Of a stretch of 50,408 nucleotides of DNA, positions 7,375 to 14,601 are shown in pieces. The stretch is from Chitinophagaceae bacterium (GTDB lineage Bacteria; Bacteroidota; Bacteroidia; Chitinophagales; Chitinophagaceae). The notes beneath the pieces are model-generated. The model made no database searches, had not been told where the DNA came from, and saw only the letters and a list, made by a program, of their open reading frames with translations. The stretch spans positions 1 to 50,408 of the forward strand of contig JAEUVS010000148.1 in the NCBI GenBank assembly GCA_016786745.1. The letters run 5' to 3'. Each line of letters starts with the position of its first letter. Within the stretch, counting starts at the first letter, position 1. The position numbers were made by a program, and so were the translations under genes.

Positions 7375-10272
7375 ATGAAAAAATTGATATTTATTTTTAT
7401 CCCTGTATACCTGTGCGCAAACTGCCTCGGTCAGAATACTCTCGCCTTACCACAAATCGTCAACTTTTCAAAAGAAACGATCAAGGCCGGCACTGAAAAT
7501 TGGGATGCCTGCCAGGACGAAAACGGCCTGCTCTATTTTGCTAACAACGAGGGTTTATTGTGTTTCGACGGCACGGACTGGCGTCTATATCCTCTGCCCA
7601 ACAAAACTATCGTCCGGTCGGTTGCAGTGGGGAAGGACAACAGGATTTACGTGGGAGGGCAGGATGAAATAGGGTATTTTCTGCCGGACGAAACCGGCCA
7701 GTTGGCTTATCATTCGCTTATGCCGTTAATTCCCGCCAGTCACCGGTCATTTTCTGATATATGGGATGTGGTGAAGGACGACGACCAGTTATTTTTCCGC
7801 GCCAACCAGAAGATCTTTCTTTATAGTCATGAGAAAATAACGGTGTACCCAACCGCCGGCGAATGGCTGTTTCTCGGGTCGGGCCATAACGGAGTTATCG
7901 CGGAAGATGAACATTCCAACCTGCTTGTGTTTTCAAAAGGTAACTGGCGCAGAGCGGTGACCGGAATTCTTCCGGCCGGCTGTATTGTTACAGGCCTTTT
8001 GGAAATAGGGAAAGATTCGACGATGATTACCACCCTGAAGCATGGTATTTACTTGCTGAATGGTGATGATTGCAGCAGGATCTCGTCGCCGGCACTCGAC
8101 AACATAGCATCGCAAACTATTTACTCCGCTACTCTTGTCGACAAAAATCATATCGTGCTCGGCACGGCGATGGCAGGATGTTTCATAATTGACAAGCAAG
8201 GCAATATAATACAGGAATATTCGCGCAGGGAGGGATTGCAGAACAACAATATTTTGTGTGCGTTTTCAGATCATCATCAAAATTTATGGTTTGGCCTGAA
8301 CAACGGGATCGACTTTGTAACATATAGTGATCCGATCAAAAATATTCGTCCGGATTACCAGAATCCTGCCTCGGGTTATTCGAGTATAATACATGATGAC
8401 CGTCTTTACATAGCCACATCGGCAGGTTTATACTCCGCTCCCCTGGGCGGGGAAGCTAAAGGAGACTTAAGCCTGGTAAAGGCCGACTTTACTCTCGTCC
8501 GCAATTCTGCGGGCCAGGTCTGGAACCTTTCGGTGGTGAACGATCAACTTTTTGCGGGACATCATGAAGGAGCTTTCCGGGTTGATAATAACGTGGCTAC
8601 TCCCATAGACAAATCGACCGGCTTCTGGACTTTCTTGCCGCTATCCAGCGTGTGGCCCTCACCGGTAATGGTTGCTGGTACGTACAAAGGAATAAACTTC
8701 TACGACTCGCAGAATGAGCGGGCGATCAATAAGACTATTTCTGCTCCCTTTGAATCTTCAAGGTTTGTTACAATTGATGAAAATAATATCTGGGTATCGC
8801 ATCCGTACAAAGGAGTATTCAAAATATCGCTGTCAAAAGACAATCAGCCGGCAGTTGCGCTGTACGCGGAAAAACATGGATTAACCACCCAGAACAATTA
8901 CATCTTCAAAATAAAAAACCGCGTGGTTGCCGCGACTGACCGCGGTATTTATGAATACAACTCCAACACGGACAAATTTGAGCCGTCGAAATTTTTTGAA
9001 AATATTTTTGGTAAAAGGGTTATCCGTTATTTAAGGGAAGATTCGTCGGGGAATGTGTGGTTTGTGTACGACAAAAATCTTGCGGTTGTCGATTTTTCAA
9101 CGAGCAACCCGAAAGTTATATACATCAGCGAACTGAACAACAAACTCGTGAGCGGCTTCGAGCAGGTATATCCTCTAAACGATAATAATGTTTTTGTAGG
9201 CGCTGAAAAGGGATTCTTTCACATTAATTATGCGCGGTACAAACAAAGCCAGGAATCCATCAGGGCGCACATCCGCGAGGTGCGGGTTACAGGTAAAAAA
9301 GACAGTGTATTATACTATGGTTATTCTTCGGTAGCCAACGATAAATTGCATCCCGCCCCAAAAGTTACTTACCAGTGGAATTCTATTCATTTCAACTTTT
9401 CGGCCCCGGTATATGAACACCAGTCGAACATAGAATACAGTTGTTACCTCGAGGGTTACGACAGGCGATGGTCGGAATGGAGCGTGAAAACAGAAAAAGA
9501 GTATGCTTACCTCCCAGGCGGTACGTATAAATTCTTTGTAAAAACGCGAAGCAAACCAGGCGTTGAATCGGAAGCGAGCAGCTATTCATTTGTAATACTG
9601 CCCCCGTGGTATGAAACATGGTGGGCCTTTGCCGGATATGTAGTGTTGTTGATTACGGGCTCTTACCTGGCTTACCGTTGGCAGAAGAAAAAGTTTGTTC
9701 GTCAGCAGTTGCAGTATGAAGAAAAACAAAAGCGTCTGCGTCACCTGCATCAGCTTGAAATTGAAAAAAATGAGAAAGAAATTGTGAAGCTGCGAAATGA
9801 AAAACTGGAAGCAGAGATCAATCACAAAAACAAAGAAATGGCCACGGCTACCATGCACCTTGTTAAAAAGGGCGAACTCATTGCGAAGATGAAGGATGAG
9901 TTGCAACGGCTGACGAAAAATACCGACGATCCTTCCATGCTGGATGCGATTAAAAAAATGGTGAAGGCGCTGGGAGAAGATGAAAATATGGATGCCGATT
10001 GGGAACACTTCGCGATACACTTCGATAAAGTGCATAACGATTTTTTTATCGAGCTGAAAAAACATCACCGGAACTTAACGCCCAACGAACTGAAGCTCTG
10101 TGCGTACCTGCGTATGAATCTTTGCACCAAGGAGATGGCGCGCCTGATGAATATTTCTGTAAGAGGAGTGGAAATTAGCCGGTACCGTTTGCGAAAAAAA
10201 TTACAACTCCCTACGGAAACGAACCTTACAACCTATCTGCTGGATCTGCATGGGGAAATGCAACAGGTTTAA
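7375..10272 (+). CDS. Membrane-spanning ligand sensor with propeller, Y_Y_Y domain and C-terminal HTH (one-component PUL regulator)
   Basis: The protein probably senses a glycan in the periplasm and controls the divergent susC operon. Layout over 965 residues: signal peptide 1-20; two-component-regulator propeller repeats about 25-660 (blade motifs such as SSGNVWFVYD, QNLWFGLNNGI); Y_Y_Y domain about 680-740 (YSCYLEGYDRRWSEW, LPGGTYKFFVKTRS); one transmembrane helix about 745-767; a charged coiled coil about 770-850; and a GerE/LuxR-like HTH about 897-965 (LTPNELKLCAYLRMNL, MARLMNISVRGVEISRYRLR). It has no histidine-kinase, receiver or AraC domain, so unlike hybrid two-component regulators the signal must pass directly from periplasm to DNA-binding domain. 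The stop overlaps the converging gene by 4 bp. The domain order is clear; the ligand is unknown. Confidence 0.9.
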   Translation: MKKLIFIFIPVYLCANCLGQNTLALPQIVNFSKETIKAGTENWDACQDENGLLYFANNEGLLCFDGTDWRLYPLPNKTIVRSVAVGKDNRIYVGGQDEIGYFLPDETGQLAYHSLMPLIPASHRSFSDIWDVVKDDDQLFFRANQKIFLYSHEKITVYPTAGEWLFLGSGHNGVIAEDEHSNLLVFSKGNWRRAVTGILPAGCIVTGLLEIGKDSTMITTLKHGIYLLNGDDCSRISSPALDNIASQTIYSATLVDKNHIVLGTAMAGCFIIDKQGNIIQEYSRREGLQNNNILCAFSDHHQNLWFGLNNGIDFVTYSDPIKNIRPDYQNPASGYSSIIHDDRLYIATSAGLYSAPLGGEAKGDLSLVKADFTLVRNSAGQVWNLSVVNDQLFAGHHEGAFRVDNNVATPIDKSTGFWTFLPLSSVWPSPVMVAGTYKGINFYDSQNERAINKTISAPFESSRFVTIDENNIWVSHPYKGVFKISLSKDNQPAVALYAEKHGLTTQNNYIFKIKNRVVAATDRGIYEYNSNTDKFEPSKFFENIFGKRVIRYLREDSSGNVWFVYDKNLAVVDFSTSNPKVIYISELNNKLVSGFEQVYPLNDNNVFVGAEKGFFHINYARYKQSQESIRAHIREVRVTGKKDSVLYYGYSSVANDKLHPAPKVTYQWNSIHFNFSAPVYEHQSNIEYSCYLEGYDRRWSEWSVKTEKEYAYLPGGTYKFFVKTRSKPGVESEASSYSFVILPPWYETWWAFAGYVVLLITGSYLAYRWQKKKFVRQQLQYEEKQKRLRHLHQLEIEKNEKEIVKLRNEKLEAEINHKNKEMATATMHLVKKGELIAKMKDELQRLTKNTDDPSMLDAIKKMVKALGEDENMDADWEHFAIHFDKVHNDFFIELKKHHRNLTPNELKLCAYLRMNLCTKEMARLMNISVRGVEISRYRLRKKLQLPTETNLTTYLLDLHGEMQQV

Positions 10273-11327
10273 TCAGCATATTGAACATAGCGAAGGGTTG
10301 TAATGAGCCGTCCCTTTGTGTTGGAATCGCTAACAATAAGGAACCCATTCCTGAAACGGACAAGGCCTTCCCAATTGTTTTCACTCGTTTCCTCATGTAC
10401 TACCACGGCGGTCTTCCATCCTGTCCGGCTTTTCGGTACGCGGTACATGATTCTTGTAAAGCATTTACCGGGGTTTTCGAGGCAGAGGGAATCCTGGTCG
10501 AGCATCGGCTTTAACTCGGGCACGCTGTCGCGGATATTTTCCGGGTGATAATCTTTTAAATAGCTTTTGTAGTCGCCACCCCAATGATAATTAAGCGCAA
10601 ACAGCGTATCGTTACTGTAGGTAATGTCTGTTATACGGAAGTAAGCAAACGGCAGTTCGACTTTCCTGGCGGATCGCATTCTGCGGCCGATTTCATAGGC
10701 GGAACTCGATTGTGCAGCGGCGTTGAATTCATAAATGGCTGTAAACTTTTTGTTATATGCGTCATATGCGAGTGATTCGAAGCCTGCATTATCTGTTTGA
10801 TCAAACCTTTTAAGTGTTACTACTTTCTTTGGGTTGATAGTGATCTCTCGTTTTTTTATGTTAAGCTTGCCGCATACCAGGTAGTTGTTGCTCCATGTGC
10901 CCTTCGACTCTATTGTGAGATAAACTTTTTCACCAGTTATTGCTATAGCTTCGAATCCGCCGTAGTGATCATGAATCTCCTGTGGCAACTTATCAGCATT
11001 TTTGATGCGAACAGGCACGCAGGTGGCGATGGCCGGATCGGTCCCATCGATTACACGTTGTATCGTGTCGGCAGAAACGCTGTATAAGAAAAGATCGCCC
11101 TTAAGATCGGGATTTGAATTTGAAAGAAATTGCGGGAGAAGGTATAGCCTGTTGTGGTGCAACGCTATCCCGGATAACTGGGGTTTTGTTTCTTCGCGCA
11201 GCTCATAAGGAAGCGCAATGTTTACCTGGGCCAAAGTAATGCTCGGTATGAGTGTGAGAACAACAAGGAAACGGATTAAATCTGCGGGTTTAAACACCCT
11301 ACTACTAATCCAATAAAAACTGACCAT
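10269..11327 (-). CDS. Secreted propeller-like protein, phytase-esterase-like/SdiA-regulated type, function unknown
   Basis: The 352-residue protein has an N-terminal hydrophobic signal ending LAQ, so it is exported. The body holds repeated strand patterns (LSGIALHHNRLYLLPQF, GFEAIAITGEKVYLTIES, AGFESLAYDAYNKKFTAIYE) that resemble the 'esterase-like activity of phytase' and SdiA-regulated propeller families. That assignment is by eye. The start is uncertain: ATG 11327 overlaps the upstream aminopeptidase gene by 23 bp, whereas GTG 11297 would leave a 7-bp gap and put the signal peptide right at the start. It sits directly behind the aminopeptidase gene and is probably co-transcribed. Its stop overlaps the converging regulator by 4 bp. 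Confidence 0.7.
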   Translation of the reverse strand: MVSFYWISSRVFKPADLIRFLVVLTLIPSITLAQVNIALPYELREETKPQLSGIALHHNRLYLLPQFLSNSNPDLKGDLFLYSVSADTIQRVIDGTDPAIATCVPVRIKNADKLPQEIHDHYGGFEAIAITGEKVYLTIESKGTWSNNYLVCGKLNIKKREITINPKKVVTLKRFDQTDNAGFESLAYDAYNKKFTAIYEFNAAAQSSSAYEIGRRMRSARKVELPFAYFRITDITYSNDTLFALNYHWGGDYKSYLKDYHPENIRDSVPELKPMLDQDSLCLENPGKCFTRIMYRVPKSRTGWKTAVVVHEETSENNWEGLVRFRNGFLIVSDSNTKGRLITTLRYVQYAD

Positions 11328-12525
11328 CTTTATAAATTACTTTTTGCGTGCCGCCAGGTAGTGTAGCGGTTACTGTCCGGTTGCTCGTGCTGATGATATC
11401 GGTATGAACTTTTGGACAACTGTTATAGCCCATTTCAAGCCACTGCACATCTGAAACGGATGCCATATCGCCGGGATAAGTATCCTTATATGCGTTACCC
11501 AATGCAATATGGGTATTACCGAAATCGCCGCCCATATTTTCGTCGAATAGTGTAGTAGCCATAAACTTCGTGATGCGCGAGTGGCGTCGGTCCGTTAGTG
11601 AAAACTCTCCCACCTTGTCTGCATTTTCCTGCGAGATCATTTCTTTTAGTGCAGCTTCATTTTCCGTAGCAGATGACTTTATAACTATTCCGTTTTCAAA
11701 CTCGAGCGATACGCCACTGATTCGCTTTCCAGCATAATACAATGGTTGATTGAAGCGAATACTTCCGTTTGTACCGCGCCAGTCGGGAGATGTGAATATC
11801 TCAAAGCTGGGAATATTCTTGCCACCACCGCTCAGCCATTTGCGGTTAGTCCCTATGCGGATGCGGAGGTTTACGTCGGCGCCTTCTATATGCAAATCCT
11901 CTATTTGCAATGCATCCAGCCTGTCTTTTATTTCCTCAATTTGCCGTTGCACTTCTTTCCATTTCGCGACAGGATCATTTTCTCTCAGGTAACATGCTTC
12001 GACGATCTGCTCCCAATATTCTTCCAGCGATAACCCTGCCTCGTCAGCCATCGATTGCGTTCCATACAAACAAAGCGACCACGACAGCTTTCCTTCCTGC
12101 TCCTTTTTCTCGCGCATTTTCATATATGGTGCACGGGCGCTGAGCATGCGGGTTATTTTTGCAGCAGGTAATCCTTCGAGATAATGAATATCCGGCTCCG
12201 AAACAATAAACATAATGTGATCGGTAGCTTCTACAATTCCGCGCCAGTAAGGTTCTGCAAAAAAGCCGATTTGATCGTCGGAACCCGTTTGCAAAAGGTA
12301 GCGGCTTAAACTTTCATCGCGGGTATTATCTGGTTGGTAGTTGGTAATCAAATTACCTCCCGCATCATACACTTCCCGGGCAATCGCAATGAAAAGATCT
12401 TTCGTACATTCCTGCGCCACGAGAAATACTGTATCGCCTTTTTTAATTCCTTCTCCGTTATTCAGCGCATAATTCACCATTACCTGCCCATATTTTTTCA
12501 AAAGACCTTCTTCAAGCTTCATCAT
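11305..12525 (-). CDS. Aminopeptidase of family M29 (aminopeptidase T/AmpS type)
   Basis: M29 enzymes are cytoplasmic metallo-aminopeptidases using two metal ions. Candidate ligands are visible in order: Glu in PSFEIFTSPDW (about 235-245), Glu in GEFSLTDRRHS, His in GNTHIALGNAY and His-x-Asp in KVHTDII near the C-terminus. The 406-residue length fits the family, and there is no signal peptide. The start is ATG 12525, with a second ATG directly after it. Two bases upstream is the stop codon of the frameshifted reading frame described at 12528-12659, so the three genes from 12885 to 10269 look like one transcript. The middle motif is a little unlike AmpS of Firmicutes; substrate preference cannot be told. 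Confidence 0.88.
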   Translation of the reverse strand: MMKLEEGLLKKYGQVMVNYALNNGEGIKKGDTVFLVAQECTKDLFIAIAREVYDAGGNLITNYQPDNTRDESLSRYLLQTGSDDQIGFFAEPYWRGIVEATDHIMFIVSEPDIHYLEGLPAAKITRMLSARAPYMKMREKKEQEGKLSWSLCLYGTQSMADEAGLSLEEYWEQIVEACYLRENDPVAKWKEVQRQIEEIKDRLDALQIEDLHIEGADVNLRIRIGTNRKWLSGGGKNIPSFEIFTSPDWRGTNGSIRFNQPLYYAGKRISGVSLEFENGIVIKSSATENEAALKEMISQENADKVGEFSLTDRRHSRITKFMATTLFDENMGGDFGNTHIALGNAYKDTYPGDMASVSDVQWLEMGYNSCPKVHTDIISTSNRTVTATLPGGTQKVIYKDGQFLLD

Positions 12526-12527
12526 TA

Positions 12528-12659
12528 TTATTTATTATTCGAACGAAACAATTCATCGGGATCCTCATCATAACTGAAATGAGTAATCGTCCACCCAGCG
12601 GTTGATTTATAAAGAACAAAAACAACCTTAAGATACAGTTTCTCCAATTTAACGATGTA
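12528..12659 (-). pseudogene. Out-of-frame C-terminal part of the small secreted protein
   Basis: Read in the +1 frame from the homopolymer at 12659-12663, this stretch encodes 43 protein-like residues, beginning YIVKLEKLYLKVVFVLYKS and ending SYDEDPDELFRSNNK before TAA (12530-12528). Removing one T from the coding-strand T5 run joins it to the frame starting at 12885 and gives a 118-residue exported protein whose stop lies 2 bp before the aminopeptidase start. Either the gene is truly broken, the base is a sequencing error, or the ribosome shifts frame here. Confidence 0.7.
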
Positions 12660-12885
12660 AAAACGCCGCGATCTGCACCTCCAGCGTGTCAATCGAAGCG
12701 ACGGGTATCACAGTGCGCTGTTTCAGGAGTTCCAAAGCATCATGTACTTTGTAACCGGTAAACAGTTTCATAACGTTGTCGCAAACTTTGTCGATATCCT
12801 CCTTCTCTTTGTCGTTCGGTTTGGTTTGCTGACCATAACAAACTGTCGTCACCAACAGCAAAACAATTGGAAAAATTTTTTTCAT
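12649..12885 (-). CDS. Small exported protein of unknown function, interrupted by a frameshift
   Basis: As read, the gene encodes 78 residues from ATG 12885: a signal peptide (MKKIFPIVLLLVTTVCYGQ), then a charged helix with KEKEDIDKVCDNVMKLF. The frame could open eight codons earlier, but that would put an unlikely MVFPKPKC in front of a perfect signal peptide. The frame ends abruptly at AAFLHR just after a run of five T on the coding strand, and the natural continuation lies in the next frame (12659-12528). The restored protein would have 118 residues and end in a GWTITHFSYDED-type strand, reminiscent of small NTF2-like periplasmic proteins. I do not recognise the family. Confidence 0.6.
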   Translation of the reverse strand: MKKIFPIVLLLVTTVCYGQQTKPNDKEKEDIDKVCDNVMKLFTGYKVHDALELLKQRTVIPVASIDTLEVQIAAFLHR

Positions 12886-12948
12886 ACACTTTGGTTTAGG
12901 GAAAACCAAAATACATGATTTTCAGCAAGTGAGTTCGAGATCCAATAT

Positions 12949-13308
12949 CTATTTCACTAATATGTCTGCCGGCACACGAAGTCCTTCTTCATCCACTACT
13001 ACTTTGCTCATCACCTTTTTCATGTTTCCCGGTATCTCCTTTTTTTCATCCTCCGCCAATGTTCTCGATACTTCCTGCAGTTCATCTTCATCATCATAAT
13101 AACCCACATATAACTCGTAATTACCACCGGCGTGCAGGCGTAAAGCCAACTCGTTATCCTGGTCGTCGACATACACGCTGATCACCGCCCATTGGTCGTT
13201 CCGGTCGAATTCATACCGAACGTCAACAGCTTTCTTTGCACTAACTCCCGTAAGAAGTTTTTTCAACAGTGAATTTGGGTTATTATTTATTTCTTTCCGG
13301 TAATCCAT
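12949..13308 (-). CDS. Hypothetical cytoplasmic protein, 119 residues
   Basis: I do not recognise this protein. It has no signal peptide or membrane segment. It is acidic and strand-rich (VDVRYEFDRNDQWAVISVYVDDQD, split as VDVRYEFDRNDQ and WAVISVYVDDQD; NYELYVGYYDDEDEL), then a short helix (LAEDEKKEI) and a final strand. ATG at 13308 is the only good start. It lies between the small exported protein (63 bp away) and the ABC ATPase gene (32 bp away), all on the minus strand, and may be co-transcribed with them. Codon use matches the neighbours, so it is probably a real gene. Confidence 0.6.
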   Translation of the reverse strand: MDYRKEINNNPNSLLKKLLTGVSAKKAVDVRYEFDRNDQWAVISVYVDDQDNELALRLHAGGNYELYVGYYDDEDELQEVSRTLAEDEKKEIPGNMKKVMSKVVVDEEGLRVPADILVK

Positions 13309-13340
13309 TCATTGTTATTTAACAGGGGAAAATTATTGTC

Positions 13341-14006
13341 TTATATCATTCTGCTGGAAAGATAGCCATGCGTAACCAATTCGGCTTTTTCGGCGATGCT
13401 GATCATCACTCCATTTTTTATCATCTTGGTGCGGTCGGCGATTTCGAGTACATCCTTGTAAAAATGATCGGTGACAATAAACGCTTTCTCTCTCTTTTTC
13501 TCAATAATCTTTTCTTTGATGATTTCCGTCATGCGCGGTCCCGTCATGGAAAACGGTTCATCCAGCAAAAGAAAAGGATGTGAAGAATTGATCAGCAATA
13601 AAAACTGAAGATAACGCTGGTCGCCGATGGACAACTCTCCTACTTTTTGTTTTTCTATGCGGTTAATATTTGGGTCGTAAAATATTTTATTCTGGTCTCT
13701 GCCATCTGGAAAATAAAGCGGCACAAGATTGCGTACGGTAATATTCTTTGGGAGGAAAATCTGCTGATGATGAAACCCGAAGAGCAGGTTTCGGCCCTCA
13801 GCCGGTAATGGCCTGTTGTTTACATAAATGTCGCTGTAATCGGGTTTTAATATGCCGAAAAGAATTCGCAGCAGCGTGGATTTGCCGGTACCGTTTCTCC
13901 CGAAAATGGCCAGGACCTCACCGGTGTTACACGTAAAAGCAACTTCTTCGAGAACCTTCAGTTTCCCGAACTTTTTTCTCACCGCCTTCACCAAAAGCTT
14001 GTTCAT
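13341..14006 (-). CDS. ABC transporter ATP-binding protein
   Basis: The 221-residue ATPase has Walker A GRNGTGKST (36-44), a Q-loop region with tandem His and Gln (FHHQQIFLP, about 78-86), Walker B FLLLDEP (145-151) and switch His in VTDHF. The signature is altered: LSIGDQRYL (about 125-133) in place of LSGGQ. Its start overlaps the stop of the upstream membrane-protein gene by one base (TGATG), so the two are translationally coupled. No normal-sized permease is nearby; the only partner is the 92-residue protein encoded at 14006-14284. The substrate is unknown. A regulatory rather than transport role is possible. Confidence 0.85.
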   Translation of the reverse strand: MNKLLVKAVRKKFGKLKVLEEVAFTCNTGEVLAIFGRNGTGKSTLLRILFGILKPDYSDIYVNNRPLPAEGRNLLFGFHHQQIFLPKNITVRNLVPLYFPDGRDQNKIFYDPNINRIEKQKVGELSIGDQRYLQFLLLINSSHPFLLLDEPFSMTGPRMTEIIKEKIIEKKREKAFIVTDHFYKDVLEIADRTKMIKNGVMISIAEKAELVTHGYLSSRMI

Positions 14007-14284
14007 CAGAAAATTGAAATTATGAGAAAAACTACGACCGCAACAGACATGTTAATCAAAGCAGTTGTCAGCATCAGTTTCTTCTTTGTAAAACCAGCAT
14101 TGAGATATAGGAGATATTGGAGATTTTGAAAATAACGATACCCGAGGAACGATGCGGTAATTCCGGCAGTTCCGAAGCATACTATACCATTAACTGGGCT
14201 GAGCGAAAGAAGCGCTATCAGAAATGATAAGACCAGGTTGTATCTCGTCACGTGCCAATAGTATAGAAAAAACAATTCGCCCAT
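14006..14284 (-). CDS. Small membrane protein coupled to the ABC ATPase
   Basis: The protein has 92 residues and about three hydrophobic segments: YNLVLSFLIALLSLSPV (about 15-31), VCFGTAGITASFLGYRYF (about 35-52) and LTTALINMSVAVVVFLIISIF (about 72-92), with a basic GFTKKKLM turn before the last. It is the first gene of a pair with the ABC ATPase and its stop overlaps the ATPase start by one base. It is far smaller than ABC-2 permeases (200 residues or more). It may act as an oligomeric permease or membrane anchor, or may be the remnant of a larger one. The family is not recognised. Confidence 0.7.
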   Translation of the reverse strand: MGELFFLYYWHVTRYNLVLSFLIALLSLSPVNGIVCFGTAGITASFLGYRYFQNLQYLLYLNAGFTKKKLMLTTALINMSVAVVVFLIISIF

Positions 14285-14601
14285 CTTAGTGAAACATACA
14301 GCGGTTCAGAACTTCTCGCGCCCATGTTCGATAAACATAAAATTTTTCTCACTTCGTCATGTAAAAACTTTTCCACTTTTTTGATTCTGGAAAAACAGGG
14401 GGAGCAAGTAACTGAAATTCAGGTTTATGCCAAAAAAGGCAGAACTAATTTGTCCTGCCTTTCACTTAAATATAATCCGTATACTGCCGGATGAAAATTT
14501 TTCCTGAAAAACACAAAGATGGCTGTCCTCCGAAGTGGTCTTTGAGTGCCGGGGGCAATCGTGTATTTTTTTAAAAGCTTCTCCTATACCATCATCATAT
14601 T
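14285..14601. other. 317-bp intergenic region
   Basis: This lies between the T9SS protein gene and the ABC module, both on the minus strand. It holds the terminator hairpin at 14432-14462. Promoter elements for the 92-residue membrane protein gene (start 14284) should lie at its left end, but no exact TAnnTTTG was found on the minus strand. Nothing else was seen, and no small ORF with convincing protein character. Confidence 0.6.
14432..14462 (-). terminator. Intrinsic terminator downstream of the T9SS protein gene
   Basis: On the minus strand AAAGGCAG pairs with CTGCCTTT (8-bp stem, about 12-base loop), and the T-run continues to six T before GGC. It is 140 bp past the stop codon at 14602, leaving a long 3' untranslated region. 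The A-run on the other side makes it usable in both directions. Confidence 0.65.
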
